A stretch of 64,000 bases of DNA, from positions 8,473,214 to 8,537,213 of the forward strand of contig OZ025869.1 in assembly GCA_964019415.1 (NCBI GenBank), given 5' to 3'. Both the position numbers and the translations under genes were made by a program. The notes below the pieces were generated by a model that was given only the letters and a program-made list of their open reading frames with translations, was not told the origin of the DNA and made no database searches. This document shows positions 9,873 through 22,007 of this stretch, in pieces (positions within the stretch are counted from its first letter, which is position 1; the number at the start of each line of letters is the position of its first letter). The stretch is from Ianthella basta. Lineage: Eukaryota > Porifera > Demospongiae > Verongiida > Ianthellidae.

Positions 9873-9957
9873 GCGTGTGTGTACGTACACAGCTACATAA
9901 AATGCTACAGTCTACCACGGGTAAAGAGAATTTACATAGCTAAGATGTGGGGTTGTA

Positions 9958-10580
9958 CAAACCCCCCCCCCCATTCCTCAAGATTGATATCTTGCAGGAG
10001 ACTCTCTGTATATAGAAAGGAGCATTATTTTTATGGTGATATAGTAACTCATATATTATGCATCTTAGTAACTTACAGGGTCATGCCCTCACTTCCAGCA
10101 AACATCCCTGAAAGGGAATTTGCAGAAGTAGCACCTACACAGTTAAAGAGAATGGGAATATACACGGTAAGAGAATTGTACTTCAGAAATCCGGGAGGAG
10201 GATTTGCCAATTGCATGTCATTTAGGTAGCATTGTAATGCAAGTGATAGTATATAATGTATTTTGCAATGCAGAATTATGTCATGCAAAAGCAAAGCATA
10301 TACATCACCTTGCGCACTTTCAGGTGTGGTTGTGCCCTCCAGGCCGTCCTGTACAACCCGACCATGACCACGACCATGGCTGAGCCCTCCCCGGCCCACT
10401 TCCTGCCTGTCATGGCACGCCTCCCCTCCCCTCTCTTATACTGTACTTCATCTTGCCTCTCTTCTCCTGCCTCCTCCCTCCTCTCCTCTCTTATGGCTTC
10501 CTGTCCCTTGTGTTGCACCTGTCCCTGGCCTCCTGGCTGACTGGGTGCACACTCTCCCCAATGACAGCCCCTTCTGTGTC
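9958..10580. other. Non-repeat stretch with one possible short exon
   Basis: A C13 run lies at 9960-9973. An open frame at 10083-10168 (MPSLPANIPEREFAEVAP...) ends at a GTAAGA donor, and an acceptor CTTTCAG ends at 10322. They could be exons of an unknown gene, but no domain is recognisable. Confidence 0.25.
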
Positions 10581-10846
10581 GACTGACAGCCTCCATGCCC
10601 TCCCCACTGCCCACTCCCTCTACCCTACTGACCACTCTCTCCTCCCTGCTGACCACTCTCTCCTCCCTGCTGACCACTCTCTCCTCCCTGCTGACCACTC
10701 TCTCCTCCCCGCTGTCCACTCCCTCCTCCCCGCTGTCCACTCCCTCTTCCAGACTGCCTGTCCTTCCGCTGACCACTACCTCCTTGCTGCACATCAGCGA
10801 TCTGGTCTACAAACTCCATCAATTCCTGATTTGACATACTATTCAT
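10276..10846 (-). other. Minisatellite-bearing frames, unclear coding
   Basis: A 21-bp repeat (GACCACTCTCTCCTCCCTGCT) runs about six times between 10627 and 10760. Two overlapping minus-strand frames read through it, one as SGQQGGE repeats from an ATG at 10846, the other as REERVVS repeats. The first begins MNSMSNQELMEFVDQIADVQ, which looks like a real N terminus, but nothing matches a family I know. Positions 10847-11819 hold no recognisable gene. Confidence 0.3.
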
Positions 10847-11832
10847 GATAAATTGTAGTTTGCTATTACTGATGGAGGATTTTGCATTTATATATGCTGG
10901 TGGCAGGCACAGCCACTGAGGCTGCTATAATGTAATGGTTGACGAAGGAAAGTATATTCATGCCTCAGATCTTTGCATGGGAGCATCCTTTTCCAGCCAC
11001 TTGGCTCTGTCCCAAAGGATTCCTTTAAGAGGAAAGTGTATTCATGTGAGAGCCTTCCTTTGAAGAAAGTTCAACTAACCAAATTCCCTTTTTGTGAATG
11101 TATTCATTGCAGCACATTGCAGAGCCATCAGCACTTTTGAAAATGCTTTCTTCACTCTCCACATTTGTAGACGTACTACAAGATGCTCATGTTGAACAGG
11201 AGAGTGAATGAACAAGGCATGGAAGTATGCACCAGCAGATGTTTTGCCTAACAGCTCACAGTGTAGCTGGTGTAGAACAAATGTACAATTGTACAACTGC
11301 AGACACTGCTTTGGAGTTTGATCTGAAGCCTTTGAGCAAAGGATTTCTGATACCTGTACTAGGCAAGTGTCTGCAGAGTGGCCTACTGCAGAGTTTGCAG
11401 CAAAGATGTGGGCAATTTGCATTAGAGCATTTCACAAATCACAACCATACATATGTGATTTCTTCCACAATGCATCTGTACACTCACTGAGGCTTTCAGT
11501 GAGAAGTGTAAAATGAACGGCAACTTCTTCAGCACTCCCAAGTACCCTATCAAGTCATGCAGTGGTTCACATGAAAGCACACAATAGCTACCTAAGTGCT
11601 AGTCAGCTAGTGTTGCTTTTGGGGGCAAGCAGCAACACCGAGAGCACCCTCTGGACTCCACATAGGATGTCCTTTAATGTTGCTAACCTTCCAATCTTAT
11701 CTGCAGGGTAGTCTTTCACTGCTCTCTTCTCCGGTTCCATCCTCTGCTGATCATTGCTGAGTGGTTCATAGAACCTCATATGGGGCCAAACTGGAAGTAG
11801 CATTGTGACTCGTTGAAGAAGGCACACCTGGA

Positions 11833-11990
11833 TGTGTATAGTGTGCCGGCTATGCAAAGGAGGCTGCCTAGTTTCCAGACAGGGGCCCTTCTGGAGGATG
11901 TCTGCAGGAAGTAGGGCCTAGGCCACGTGACCCATGTTGCCATGCCAACAGCCTGGCAACATGGCCCCTGAGGCATACTTGGGCCGCTCT
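11833..11990. repeat. SINE-like repeat with snap-back hairpin
   Basis: CGGCTATGCAAAGGAGGCTGC through CATACTTGGGCC recurs at 13130-13275, partly at 13684-13760, and mirrored in the right palindrome arm. Its core GTTGCCATGCCAAC...TGGCAAC can fold back on itself. It straddles the outer border of the left palindrome arm at 11966. Confidence 0.7.
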
Positions 11991-12268
11991 TGGCATGGAG
12001 CAGCCTTGGCACCGGCATTGGACACGGCCTTGTACTTCTGGACTGCGCATGCAATTCTAATGCCTGCAAGCAGACCTTATGCCCGACCTAAAGGAAAGGG
12101 TAAGTGCTACTGGGGTTGTTATGTAGTGGCACATCTCTAGGATCGTGTTGCATGAATGAAGCACAAGTGGCATTTCTGTAGGTGTGAGACACAGTACAGT
12201 AAGCTAGACCTTCTCAAGCAGCTACCTGAGCAGGAGATAATTGACTATTATAGAAAGATGGTGCCATT

Positions 12269-12625
12269 TTAAATGTATAGCCTGCAATGTTTCAGTATTG
12301 CATGTGTTAGTGCCATTCCAGCTACCTCCTCATTATCATCATCGGGGTTCCAGTGTATGTACCAGCAGCCGTTCTTTTGACATACATAGTAGGAAAAGTA
12401 ACCCCAGCAGAGCCGGTAAGGCTTCCGTGCCAGATGCTGGAGGAAATCGGGGTGCAAGTGTTTGAGTGTGTATCTCGCCGCCTTGCAGGCCTCTTGATAC
12501 CTGCACAGCACAGGTAGCTGGTCAGGAGAGGATACGGTTCGGGTTCGTTGCTGACCCTGCTTTTCTTTGGATCCTCCTGCATTAAAGTTCTGCTTGCTGT
12601 TGATTGTAAGTTTGTATGTAGCCAT
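12269..12625 (-). CDS. Uncharacterised 118-residue ORF (left arm)
   Basis: A complete frame from ATG to TAA. It has a basic N terminus (MATYKLTINSKQNFNAGG), then RYQEACKAARYTLKHL, a Trp/Tyr-rich segment (LCWGYFSYYV) and GCWYIHWNPDDDNEE near the end. I see no signal peptide, membrane helix or known domain. The identical copy is at 21267-21623 on the other strand. It could be a small gene or an exon of a repeated gene. Coding status is uncertain because only the palindrome copies are available for comparison. Confidence 0.35.
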   Translation of the reverse strand: MATYKLTINSKQNFNAGGSKEKQGQQRTRTVSSPDQLPVLCRYQEACKAARYTLKHLHPDFLQHLARKPYRLCWGYFSYYVCQKNGCWYIHWNPDDDNEEVAGMALTHAILKHCRLYI

Positions 12626-12840
12626 CTCTTTTAAGAGTGATAACAGGTTGAGTAATTGCTATTTACATGCCTATAGGATCGGCAAGTACATTGCGATGTA
12701 CAGGTATGCCATGTCAGGAGGTACATGTTATACATTCATTAACTGTACATATGTGCATGTACAGTGTGCTGCTTTTAGCTAACAGTTAAAAAATAGAGTG
12801 AGGTAGTAACAACGCAATGTAAACCAAAGACAGTCTATTC

Positions 12841-13060
12841 TGGACTTAAGCCTTTAGACAGGTCCTTGTCTTCAGGGGCCTCCCCGTCCACCGGCATGTC
12901 TGGCTGGTGGGGGCCGTGCTGGCCAAGGGGGTGAAGGCCCAGGCTAGGAAGTGGTTGTCGTCCAGGCTTTCTGCTAGCACTAGGTGCAGATGCCCTTCTG
13001 TTGTGGTCAGTACGATGTGAACTCTCTTGCTGCCATGATCCCCAAATGCCCTAATTGTTG
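12841..13060 (-). pseudogene. Decayed exon C relative (left arm)
   Basis: The minus strand reads ACAGAAGGGCATCTGCACC, then a Leu/Ala/Glu-rich stretch with FLAWAFTP, recognisably related to exon C but without a clean frame. The mirror copy is near 20832-21051. Confidence 0.35.
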
Positions 13061-13378
13061 ACTTACCTCCTATCTACTACTAGGCAGGGTGCTGGAATGT
13101 AGTTATTTGTGTGTGTGTGTGTGGGTCTGTGCTGGCTATGCAAAGGAGGCTGCATCGTTTCTGGACAGGAGCCTTTCTGGAGGATGTCTGCAGGAAGTGG
13201 GGCCTTGGCCATGTGACTCGTGTTGCCATGCCAATGGCCTGGCAACATGGCCCCTAAGGCATACTTGGGCCGCTCTTCGTAGTCATGCAGTGGCACATCT
13301 CCATTGTAAAAAAAGGGGGGGCCATCAGGCAGCTGTACAATCATTGTAAAAATAAGGGGGTGTTGGCACAACACAAGG

Positions 13379-13600
13379 TCAAATAAATAATGTCTGTTCT
13401 ACAGTCCGCACGTATGACAGGTCCATGTCTTCTACCTCCCCCTCCACTGGCATGTCTGGTGCTGGCTGCTTTGGCCAGGGGGTAAAGGGGGTGAAGGACC
13501 AGGCTAGGAGGTTGGTGCTGTCCGGGCAGTCTACTAGCAGGAGGTGCAGCTGCCCTTGCATAGTCGCGAGTACAATGTGAACTCTGCAGGGCAGAAGCAC
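13379..13600 (-). pseudogene. Exon C, diverged version (left arm)
   Basis: The frame reads LPCRVHIVLATMQGQLHLLL, then LLAWSFTPFTPWPKQP and EGEVEDMD. It aligns with the 3466/9424/25304 exon through CRV.IV..T.QGQLHL and the TP/WP motifs, although only about half of the residues agree. The frame and the acceptor are preserved despite this divergence, which suggests past selection on protein. The mirror copy is at 20292-20513. Confidence 0.45.
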
Positions 13601-14654
13601 AGGATGTCAGTTAGGGGCCTATTTCAGCACCTGCAGTGCGTACAGCTTACTCTCTTGCTGCCATGATCCCAAAATGCCCAAATTGTTGTCTGCAGGAAGT
13701 AGGGCCTTGGCCACGTGACCCATGTTGCCATGCCAACGGCCTGGCAACATGGCCCCTGAGGCAACTGGAACTGTGGATGATCACTGATAACATCTTGGTT
13801 AAGGCTGACATGACATGCTGCATAGCTGACTTTGGTTTGGCCGTGTGGCATGATGCAGTGGAGCATCTAATTGACATTGCACCCAATAGTATACAAGGTT
13901 TGTTTGTTGTTGTTTATACCCAATAGTAAACAAGATTTTTTCTGTATCAGACAGCACGGTAGTGCTGTCTATGTAGGGATGGCAGTGGTTTTTTGTATGC
14001 TGTAATACAAACGAAAAGTCGTGCTACTCCTGAACACGACCGAAAACCGGCGAACGAAGCTTACCATGACGAAGTGGGGACTAAACAGTGCACATATATA
14101 ACCTTACTTCACAGCGAAGGTGCGCCTACACGTAGATAGCGCCCTCGACATTTCCCATGTTTCGTCTTCTTCTTCTTCTTTGACAGCCGTAGCGCACGAA
14201 CCAGAGGGACCAGAAGAATACTTCACACACCATATTGCACCATTTTTGGCTGGCTGCATTCCTTTGTAGGTTAGAAGACGGTGCGAGTTAGTGTGGAATA
14301 CGGCGTTTGCCACGACTCCTGCTGTGTTGCTTGGGCAAGCGGGACGGACGCCATTTTCAAATTATGTAATTAAACCGGATGAAACTGGAGTGACTGGTGC
14401 CATTATTAGCAGCTGCAGCAGTTAGCTTGCGCGCCTTTTGAAGGACTTTCGCGGTCGTGCGTGCATTTCCCAGCCACGGTTGGCTTCCGGTCGCCGTTCC
14501 TCGCTGGGTTAACACAGAACCTAGGTGCTAGCCCACACTTTGAGTTCTAGGATTACAGAAATGAGGTATAATGCCTGCACCAATGCCCTATGGTTGCGAT
14601 TAAGTGACTGTGTGTTGCTTAAGCTTAGCTGCCCACTATAAAAAGTACAGAAAC

Positions 14655-14917
14655 TAGAAATAATAAACATTTTCTACAAAAATTGTAAGGATGTAGGGAT
14701 GCCATACAAAGGACAGAAACAAGTAAAGGCTGTTGTTACACAGTGGAGCATTAACCATCGTCCCTATATTCAAGAATGTAGGACTATAAGGTGCAACATT
14801 CTTGCATGTAGGGACCATGGTTAATGCTCCACTGTGTAACAGCCTTTACTTGTTCCTGTCCTTTGTATGCCATCCCTACATCCTTACAATTTTTGTAGAA
14901 AATTTTTATTATTTCTA
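14655..14917. repeat. Fold-back MITE-like element (left arm)
   Basis: Two arms of about 120 bp face each other, from TAGAAATAATAAACATTTTC to its reverse complement. They contain ATGTAGGGATGCCATACAAA and its reverse complement, with a short centre near 14785. TA lies at both outer edges, as in mariner-type MITEs. The mirror copy is at 18975-19237. Confidence 0.8.
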
Positions 14918-15689
14918 TACATAATGTAAATGTTAGAGTGCCCAAGTGCATTCTGCATCATTCCAAGGGATACAGTCACTTCAGAGTAGTTTCTTGTCTA
15001 ATTTCCATCAGCACCATGCATTTAATCACATTAATATAGTACCTATTCGGAACACTGCACAGTGCATTATCTGGGCAGGATGACCTCAGTCGTATATACT
15101 ATGAGGAACATGTGTGAAGTTTCAAATCTGTATTCAGATGATCAACTGCGGGATACTTTATATAGCAGTCAAGAGACAAGAAGCCTTGAAACTGACTGCA
15201 TAACGCTGAAGAGCCAGAGTGCTAGGTGGCAATTCAGCCCAGCGCATGGCACCTATACCCCCTTTTCACATGGACACCACGAACCAGTTCAGCACATTCT
15301 TATGTACAATTTATCCAGTCTGGACCCAGTTTAATGGTTTCAACCTGGTTCCAGAACCGGTTCAAAAACCTCATACTCAACTGGATCTTGAGCCGGTTTA
15401 GTGGCACACAACCCTAGTTGTGGTGCGAACAATATGGAGGATTGTGGAAAGCTTCGGTTCAGTAGGGTGGTTATGTGGTTGCTTGTATACTGTGTGTACT
15501 AGTGGTATCATCTGTGACTGACACCCACTCGAACCCACCTACCAATATGTACACATGCATGACACACCCCTGCCAACACCAGGCAACAAGTTGTCACTGG
15601 GTGCTATATCCAACATAGTGAACTTTGTACCTGAGAAAGCCCGTTTACATTAAGCATCAATGCTGCAATCGTAATCTAACGCTATCGAT

Positions 15690-16978
15690 AGATGAAGCAA
15701 GATGAGGAAAGATGAGGCGATATGTGGCAAGATGAGGCAAGTTCAAGAAAGATGAGGGAAGATGAGGCAAGATGTGGCAAGATGAAGAAAGATGAGGCAA
15801 GATGAAGAGAGATGAGGCAAGATGAAGCTAGATGAGGAAAGATGAGGAAAGATGAGGCAAGATGAAGCAAGATGAGGAAAGATGAGGCGATATGAGACAA
15901 GATGAAGCAAGATGAAGCAAGATGGGGCAAGATGAAGCAAGATGAAGAAAGATGAGGCGAGATGAAGAAAGATGAGGCAAGACGAAGCAGGTTGAGTCAA
16001 GATGAGGCAAGATGAAGCAGGATGAGGCAAGATGAGGCAAGATGAGGCGATATGAGGTAAGATGAAGCAAGATGAGGTAAGATGAGGCAAAATGAAGAAA
16101 GATGAGGCAAGATGAAGCAAGATGAGGCAAGATGAGGAAAGATGAAGCAAGATGAGGCAAGATGAGGCAAGATGAAGCAAGATGAAGAAAGATGAGGCAA
16201 GACGAAGCAAGATGAGGTGAGATGAAGCAAGATGAGGCTAAATGAAGCAAGATGAGGTAAGATGAGGCAAAATTGATGAGGTGATATGAGGCAAGATGAG
16301 GAAAGATGAAGAAATATGAGGCAAGATGAGGCAACATGAATCAGGATGAGGAAAGATGAGGCGATATGAGACAAGATGAAGCAAGATGAAGCAAGATCAA
16401 GAAAGATGAGGCAAGATGAAGCAAGATGAGGCAAGATGAAGCAAGATGAGGCAAGATAAGGAAAGATGAGGCAAGATGAAGCAGGATAAGGCAAGATGAG
16501 GCAATATGAAGCAGGATGAGGCAAGATGAGGCGAAATGAGGCAAGATGAAGCTAGATGAGGTAAGTTGAGGCAAAATGAAGCAAGATGAAGAAAGATGAA
16601 GCAAGATGAGGAAAGATGAGGCGATATGAGGCAAGATGAAGAAAGATGAAGAAATATGAGACAAGATGAAGCAAGATGAGGCAAGATGAGGCAAGATGAG
16701 GCACGATCAGGCAAGATGAGGCAAGATGAAGCAAGATGAGGCAAGATAAGGAAAGATGAGGCAGGATGAACCAGGATAGGGCAAGATGAGGCAAGATGAG
16801 GCAAGATAAGGAAAGATGAGGCAGGATGAAGCAGGATAAGGCAAGATGAGGCAAGATGAGGCAAGATGAGGCGAAATGAGGCAAGATGAAGCAAGATGAG
16901 GTAAGTTGAGGCAAAATGAAGCAAGATGAGGTAAGTTGAGGCAAAATGAAGCAAGATGAGGTAAGATGAAGCAAGATT
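15690..16978. repeat. Purine-rich 10-bp tandem array (GATGARGCAA), left arm
   Basis: About 125 copies of a 10-bp unit close to GATGAGGCAA or GATGAAGCAA. The strand shown is almost only purines plus T and C at fixed places. Long minus-strand frames reading Leu/Ser/His repeats are by-products of the array, not genes. It ends abruptly at GCAAGATTTGCC, where the reverse-complement array begins. Confidence 0.95.
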
Positions 16979-18205
16979 TGCCTCAACTTACCTCATCTTG
17001 CCTCATCTTGCCTTATCCTGCTTCATCCTGCCTCATCTTTCCTTATCTTGCCTCATCTTGCCTCATCTTGCCCTATCCTGGTTCATCCTGCCTCATCTTT
17101 CCTTATCTTACCTCATCTTGCTTCATTTTGCCTCAACTTACCTCATCTTGCTTCATTTTGCCTCAACTTACCTCATCTTGCTTCATCTTGCCTCATTTCG
17201 CCTCATCTTGCCTTATCCTGCTTCATCCTGCCTCATCTTTTATTATCTTGCCTCATCTTGCCTCATCTTGCCCTATCCTGGTTCATCCTGCCTCATCTTT
17301 CCTTATCTTGCCTCATCTTGCTTCATCTTGCCTCATCTTGCCTGATCGTGCCTCATCTTGCCTCATCTTGCCTCATCTTGCTTCATCTTGTCTCATATTT
17401 CTTCATCTTTCTTCATCTTGCCTCATATCGCCTCATCTTGCCTCATCTTGCTTCATTTTTCCTCATCTTGCTTCATCTTTCTTCATCTTGCTTCATTTTG
17501 CCTCAACTTACCTCATCTAGCTTCATCTTGCCTCATTTCGCCTCATCTTGCCTCATCCTGCTTCATATTGCCTCATCTTGCCTTATCCTGCTTCATCTTG
17601 CCTCATCTTTCCTTATCTTGCCTCATCTTGCTTCATCTTGCCTCATCTTGCTTCATCTTGCCTCATCTTTCTTGATCTTGCTTCATCTTGCTTCATCTTG
17701 TCTCATATCGCCTCATCTTTCCTCATCCTGATTCATGTTGCCTCATCTTGCCTCATATTTCTTCATCTTTCCTCATCTTGCCTCATATCACCTCATCAAT
17801 TTTGCCTCATCTTACCTCATCTTGCTTCATCTTACCTCATATCGCCTCATCTTGCCTCATCTTGCCTCATCCTGCTTCATCTTGCCTCATCTTGACTCAA
17901 CCTGCTTCGTCTTGCCTCATCTTTCTTCATCTCGCCTCATCTTTCTTCATCTTGCTTCATCTTGCCCCATCTTGCTTCATCTTGCTTCATCTTGTCTCAT
18001 ATCGCCTCATCTTTCCTCATCTTGCTTCATCTTGCCTCATCTTTCCTCATCTTTCCTCATCTAGCTTCATCTTGCCTCATCTCTCTTCATCTTGCCTCAT
18101 CTTTCTTCATCTTGCCACATCTTGCCTCATCTTCCCTCATCTTTCTTGAACTTGCCTCATCTTGCCACATATCGCCTCATCTTTCCTCATCTTGCTTCAT
18201 CTATC
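16979..18205. repeat. Pyrimidine-rich 10-bp tandem array (TTGCCTCATC), right arm
   Basis: This is the reverse complement of the left array, read on the same strand. Its outer part mirrors 15687-15997 exactly in register. The inner part is offset by 180 bp, so units were lost or gained in one arm. Confidence 0.95.
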
Positions 18206-18974
18206 GATAGCGTTAGATTATGATTGCAGCATTGATGCTTAATGTAAACGGGCTTTCTCATGTACAAAGTTCACTATGTTGGATATAGCACCCAGTGACA
18301 ACTTGTTGCCTGGTGTTGGCAGGGGTGTGTCATGCATGTGTACATATTGGTAGGTGGGTTCGAGTGGGTGTCAGTCACAGATGATACCACTAGTACACAC
18401 AGTATACAAGCAACCACATAACCACCCTACTGAACCGAAGCTTTCCACAATCCTCCATATTGTTCGCACCACAACTAGGGTTGTGTGCCACTAAACCGGC
18501 TCAAGATCCAGTTGAGTATGAGGTTTTTGAACCGGTTCTGGAACCAGGTTGAAACCATTAAACTGGGTCCAGACTGGATAAATTGTACATAAGAATGTGC
18601 TGAACTGGTTCGTGGTGTCCATGTGAAAAGGGGGTATAGGTGCCATGCGCTGGGCTGAATTGCCACCTAGCACTCTGGCTCTTCAGCGTTATGCAGTCAG
18701 TTTCAAGGCTTCTTGTCTCTTGACTGCTATATAAAGTATCCCGCAGTTGATCATCTGAATACAGATTTGAAACTTCACACATGTTCCTCATAGTATATAC
18801 GACTGAGGTCATCCTGCCCAGAGAATGCACTGTGCAGTGTTCCGAATAGGTACTATATTAATGTGATTAAATGCATGGTGCTGATGGAAATTAGACAAGA
18901 AACTACTCTGAAGTGACTGTATCCCTTGGAATGATGCAGAATGCACTTGGGCACTCTAACATTTACATTATGTA

Positions 18975-19237
18975 TAGAAATAATAAAAATTTTCTACAAA
19001 AATTGTAAGGATGTAGGGATGGCATACAAAGGACAGGAACAAGTAAAGGCTGTTACACAGTGGAGCATTAACCATGGTCCCTACATGCAAGAATGTTGCA
19101 CCTTATAGTCCTACATTCTTGAATATAGGGACGATGGTTAATGCTCCACTGTGTAACAACAGCCTTTACTTGTTTCTGTCCTTTGTATGGCATCCCTACA
19201 TCCTTACAATTTTTGTAGAAAATGTTTATTATTTCTA
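18975..19237. repeat. Fold-back MITE-like element (right arm)
   Basis: Mirror copy of 14655-14917, a palindrome nested within the large palindrome. Confidence 0.8.
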
Positions 19238-20291
19238 GTTTCTGTACTTTTTATAGTGGGCAGCTAAGCTTAAGCAACACACAGTCACTTAATCGCAACC
19301 ATAGGGCATTGGTGCAGGCATTATACCTCATTTCTGTAATCCTAGAACTCAAAGTGTGGGCTAGCACCTAGGTTCTGTGTTAACCCAGCGAGGAACGGCG
19401 ACCGGAAGCCAACCGTGGCTGGGAAATGCACGCACGACCGCGAAAGTCCTTCAAAAGGCGCGCAAGCTAACTGCTGCAGCTGCTAATAATGGCACCAGTC
19501 ACTCCAGTTTCATCCGGTTTAATTACATAATTTGAAAATGGCGTCCGTCCCGCTTGCCCAAGCAACACAGCAGGAGTCGTGGCAAACGCCGTATTCCACA
19601 CTAACTCGCACCGTCTTCTAACCTACAAAGGAATGCAGCCAGCCAAAAATGGTGCAATATGGTGTGTGAAGTATTCTTCTGGTCCCTCTGGTTCGTGCGC
19701 TACGGCTGTCAAAGAAGAAGAAGAAGACGAAACATGGGAAATGTCGAGGGCGCTATCTACGTGTAGGCGCACCTTCGCTGTGAAGTAAGGTTATATATGT
19801 GCACTGTTTAGTCCCCACTTCGTCATGGTAAGCTTCGTTCGCCGGTTTTCGGTCGTGTTCAGGAGTAGCACGACTTTTCGTTTGTATTACAGCATACAAA
19901 AAACCACTGCCATCCCTACATAGACAGCACTACCGTGCTGTCTGATACAGAAAAAATCTTGTTTACTATTGGGTATAAACAACAACAAACAAACCTTGTA
20001 TACTATTGGGTGCAATGTCAATTAGATGCTCCACTGCATCATGCCACACGGCCAAACCAAAGTCAGCTATGCAGCATGTCATGTCAGCCTTAACCAAGAT
20101 GTTATCAGTGATCATCCACAGTTCCAGTTGCCTCAGGGGCCATGTTGCCAGGCCGTTGGCATGGCAACACGGGTCACGTGGCCAAGGCCCTACTTCCTGC
20201 AGACAACAATTTGGGCATTTTGGGATCATGGCAGCAAGAGAGTAAGCTGTACGCACTGCAGGTGCTGAAATAGGCCCCTAACTGACATCCT

Positions 20292-20513
20292 GTGCTTCTG
20301 CCCTGCAGAGTTCACATTGTACTCGCGACTATGCAAGGGCAGCTGCACCTCCTGCTAGTAGACTGCCCGGACAGCACCAACCTCCTAGCCTGGTCCTTCA
20401 CCCCCTTTACCCCCTGGCCAAAGCAGCCAGCACCAGACATGCCAGTGGAGGGGGAGGTAGAAGACATGGACCTGTCATACGTGCGGACTGTAGAACAGAC
20501 ATTATTTATTTGA
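20292..20513 (+). pseudogene. Exon C, diverged version (right arm)
   Basis: Mirror of 13379-13600. On this strand the acceptor is easy to see: TGCTTCTGCCCTGCAG ends at 20308, and the coding part follows with GTTCACATTGTACTCGCG. A CTGTAGAACAGACATTATTTATTTG tail follows the conserved part. Confidence 0.45.
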
Positions 20514-21266
20514 CCTTGTGTTGTGCCAACACCCCCTTATTTTTACAATGATTGTACAGCTGCCTGATGGCCCCCCCTTTTTTTACAATGGAGATGTGCC
20601 ACTGCATGACTACGAAGAGCGGCCCAAGTATGCCTTAGGGGCCATGTTGCCAGGCCATTGGCATGGCAACACGAGTCACATGGCCAAGGCCCCACTTCCT
20701 GCAGACATCCTCCAGAAAGGCTCCTGTCCAGAAACGATGCAGCCTCCTTTGCATAGCCAGCACAGACCCACACACACACACACAAATAACTACATTCCAG
20801 CACCCTGCCTAGTAGTAGATAGGAGGTAAGTCAACAATTAGGGCATTTGGGGATCATGGCAGCAAGAGAGTTCACATCGTACTGACCACAACAGAAGGGC
20901 ATCTGCACCTAGTGCTAGCAGAAAGCCTGGACGACAACCACTTCCTAGCCTGGGCCTTCACCCCCTTGGCCAGCACGGCCCCCACCAGCCAGACATGCCG
21001 GTGGACGGGGAGGCCCCTGAAGACAAGGACCTGTCTAAAGGCTTAAGTCCAGAATAGACTGTCTTTGGTTTACATTGCGTTGTTACTACCTCACTCTATT
21101 TTTTAACTGTTAGCTAAAAGCAGCACACTGTACATGCACATATGTACAGTTAATGAATGTATAACATGTACCTCCTGACATGGCATACCTGTACATCGCA
21201 ATGTACTTGCCGATCCTATAGGCATGTAAATAGCAATTACTCAACCTGTTATCACTCTTAAAAGAG

Positions 21267-21623
21267 ATGGCTACATACAAACTTACAATCAACAGCAAGC
21301 AGAACTTTAATGCAGGAGGATCCAAAGAAAAGCAGGGTCAGCAACGAACCCGAACCGTATCCTCTCCTGACCAGCTACCTGTGCTGTGCAGGTATCAAGA
21401 GGCCTGCAAGGCGGCGAGATACACACTCAAACACTTGCACCCCGATTTCCTCCAGCATCTGGCACGGAAGCCTTACCGGCTCTGCTGGGGTTACTTTTCC
21501 TACTATGTATGTCAAAAGAACGGCTGCTGGTACATACACTGGAACCCCGATGATGATAATGAGGAGGTAGCTGGAATGGCACTAACACATGCAATACTGA
21601 AACATTGCAGGCTATACATTTAA
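21267..21623 (+). CDS. Uncharacterised 118-residue ORF (right arm)
   Basis: Identical mirror copy of the frame at 12269-12625 (coordinate sum 33892), with the same start and stop. No domain is recognised. Confidence 0.35.
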   Translation: MATYKLTINSKQNFNAGGSKEKQGQQRTRTVSSPDQLPVLCRYQEACKAARYTLKHLHPDFLQHLARKPYRLCWGYFSYYVCQKNGCWYIHWNPDDDNEEVAGMALTHAILKHCRLYI

Positions 21624-21922
21624 AATGGCACCATCTTTCTATAATAGTCAATTATCTCCTGCTCAGGTAGCTGCTTGAGAAGGTCTAGCTTACTGTACTG
21701 TGTCTCACACCTACAGAAATGCCACTTGTGCTTCATTCATGCAACACGATCCTAGAGATGTGCCACTACATGACAACCCCAGTAGCACTTACCCTTTCCT
21801 TTAGGTCGGGCATAAGGTCTGCTTGCAGGCATTAGAATTGCATGCGCAGTCCAGAAGTACAAGGCCGTGTCCAATGCCGGTGCCAAGGCTGCTCCATGCC
21901 AAGAGAGGCCCAAGTATGCCTC

Positions 21923-21925
<3 letters not shown>

Positions 21926-21958
<33 letters not shown>
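21926..21958. repeat. (TG)n at the outer border of the right palindrome arm
   Basis: Mirror symmetry stops exactly where this tract begins. The left arm continues instead into the SINE-like hairpin repeat. Confidence 0.9.
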
Positions 21959-22007
21959 GGCTGCAAGGGATGTGTAGTGCTGATGAGATGCACCACACCT
22001 GGTTGCC

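Larger units (their letters stand above)
11966..16978 (+). repeat. Giant inverted repeat, left arm
   Basis: Position x in this arm pairs with position 33892-x in the right arm, with no indel from 11968 to at least 15930. Example pairs are 12269/21623, 13374/20518, 14104/19788 and 15062/18830. I noted about six single-base differences in that stretch. The register changes by 180 bp inside the tandem array near the centre, where one arm has extra repeat units. The arms end at 11966 and 21926, where the right side turns into a TG tract. Confidence 0.95.
16979..21926 (-). repeat. Giant inverted repeat, right arm
   Basis: This is the mirror of 11966-16978 with coordinate sum 33892. It carries the same ORFs, fold-back element and SINE-like repeats in inverted order. 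Differences I saw include 11985 G versus T, 12120 T versus C, the Trp/Arg difference near 20172, Tyr/Ser near 18823, and single bases near 18261 and 18222. Confidence 0.95.

Noticed and set aside
10081..10850. Plus-strand Leu/Pro/Ser-rich frames over the 21-bp minisatellite
   Set aside because: Repeat-driven. No domain at either end.
15682..18210. Many long overlapping frames of Leu/Ser/His/Ala repeats on both strands
   Set aside because: They come from the 10-bp tandem array, whose unit lacks stops in several frames. No start context, domain or splice signal supports a protein.
21975..22000. CTGATGA at 21979 near the palindrome border
   Set aside because: No GAAA strand or stems within range.
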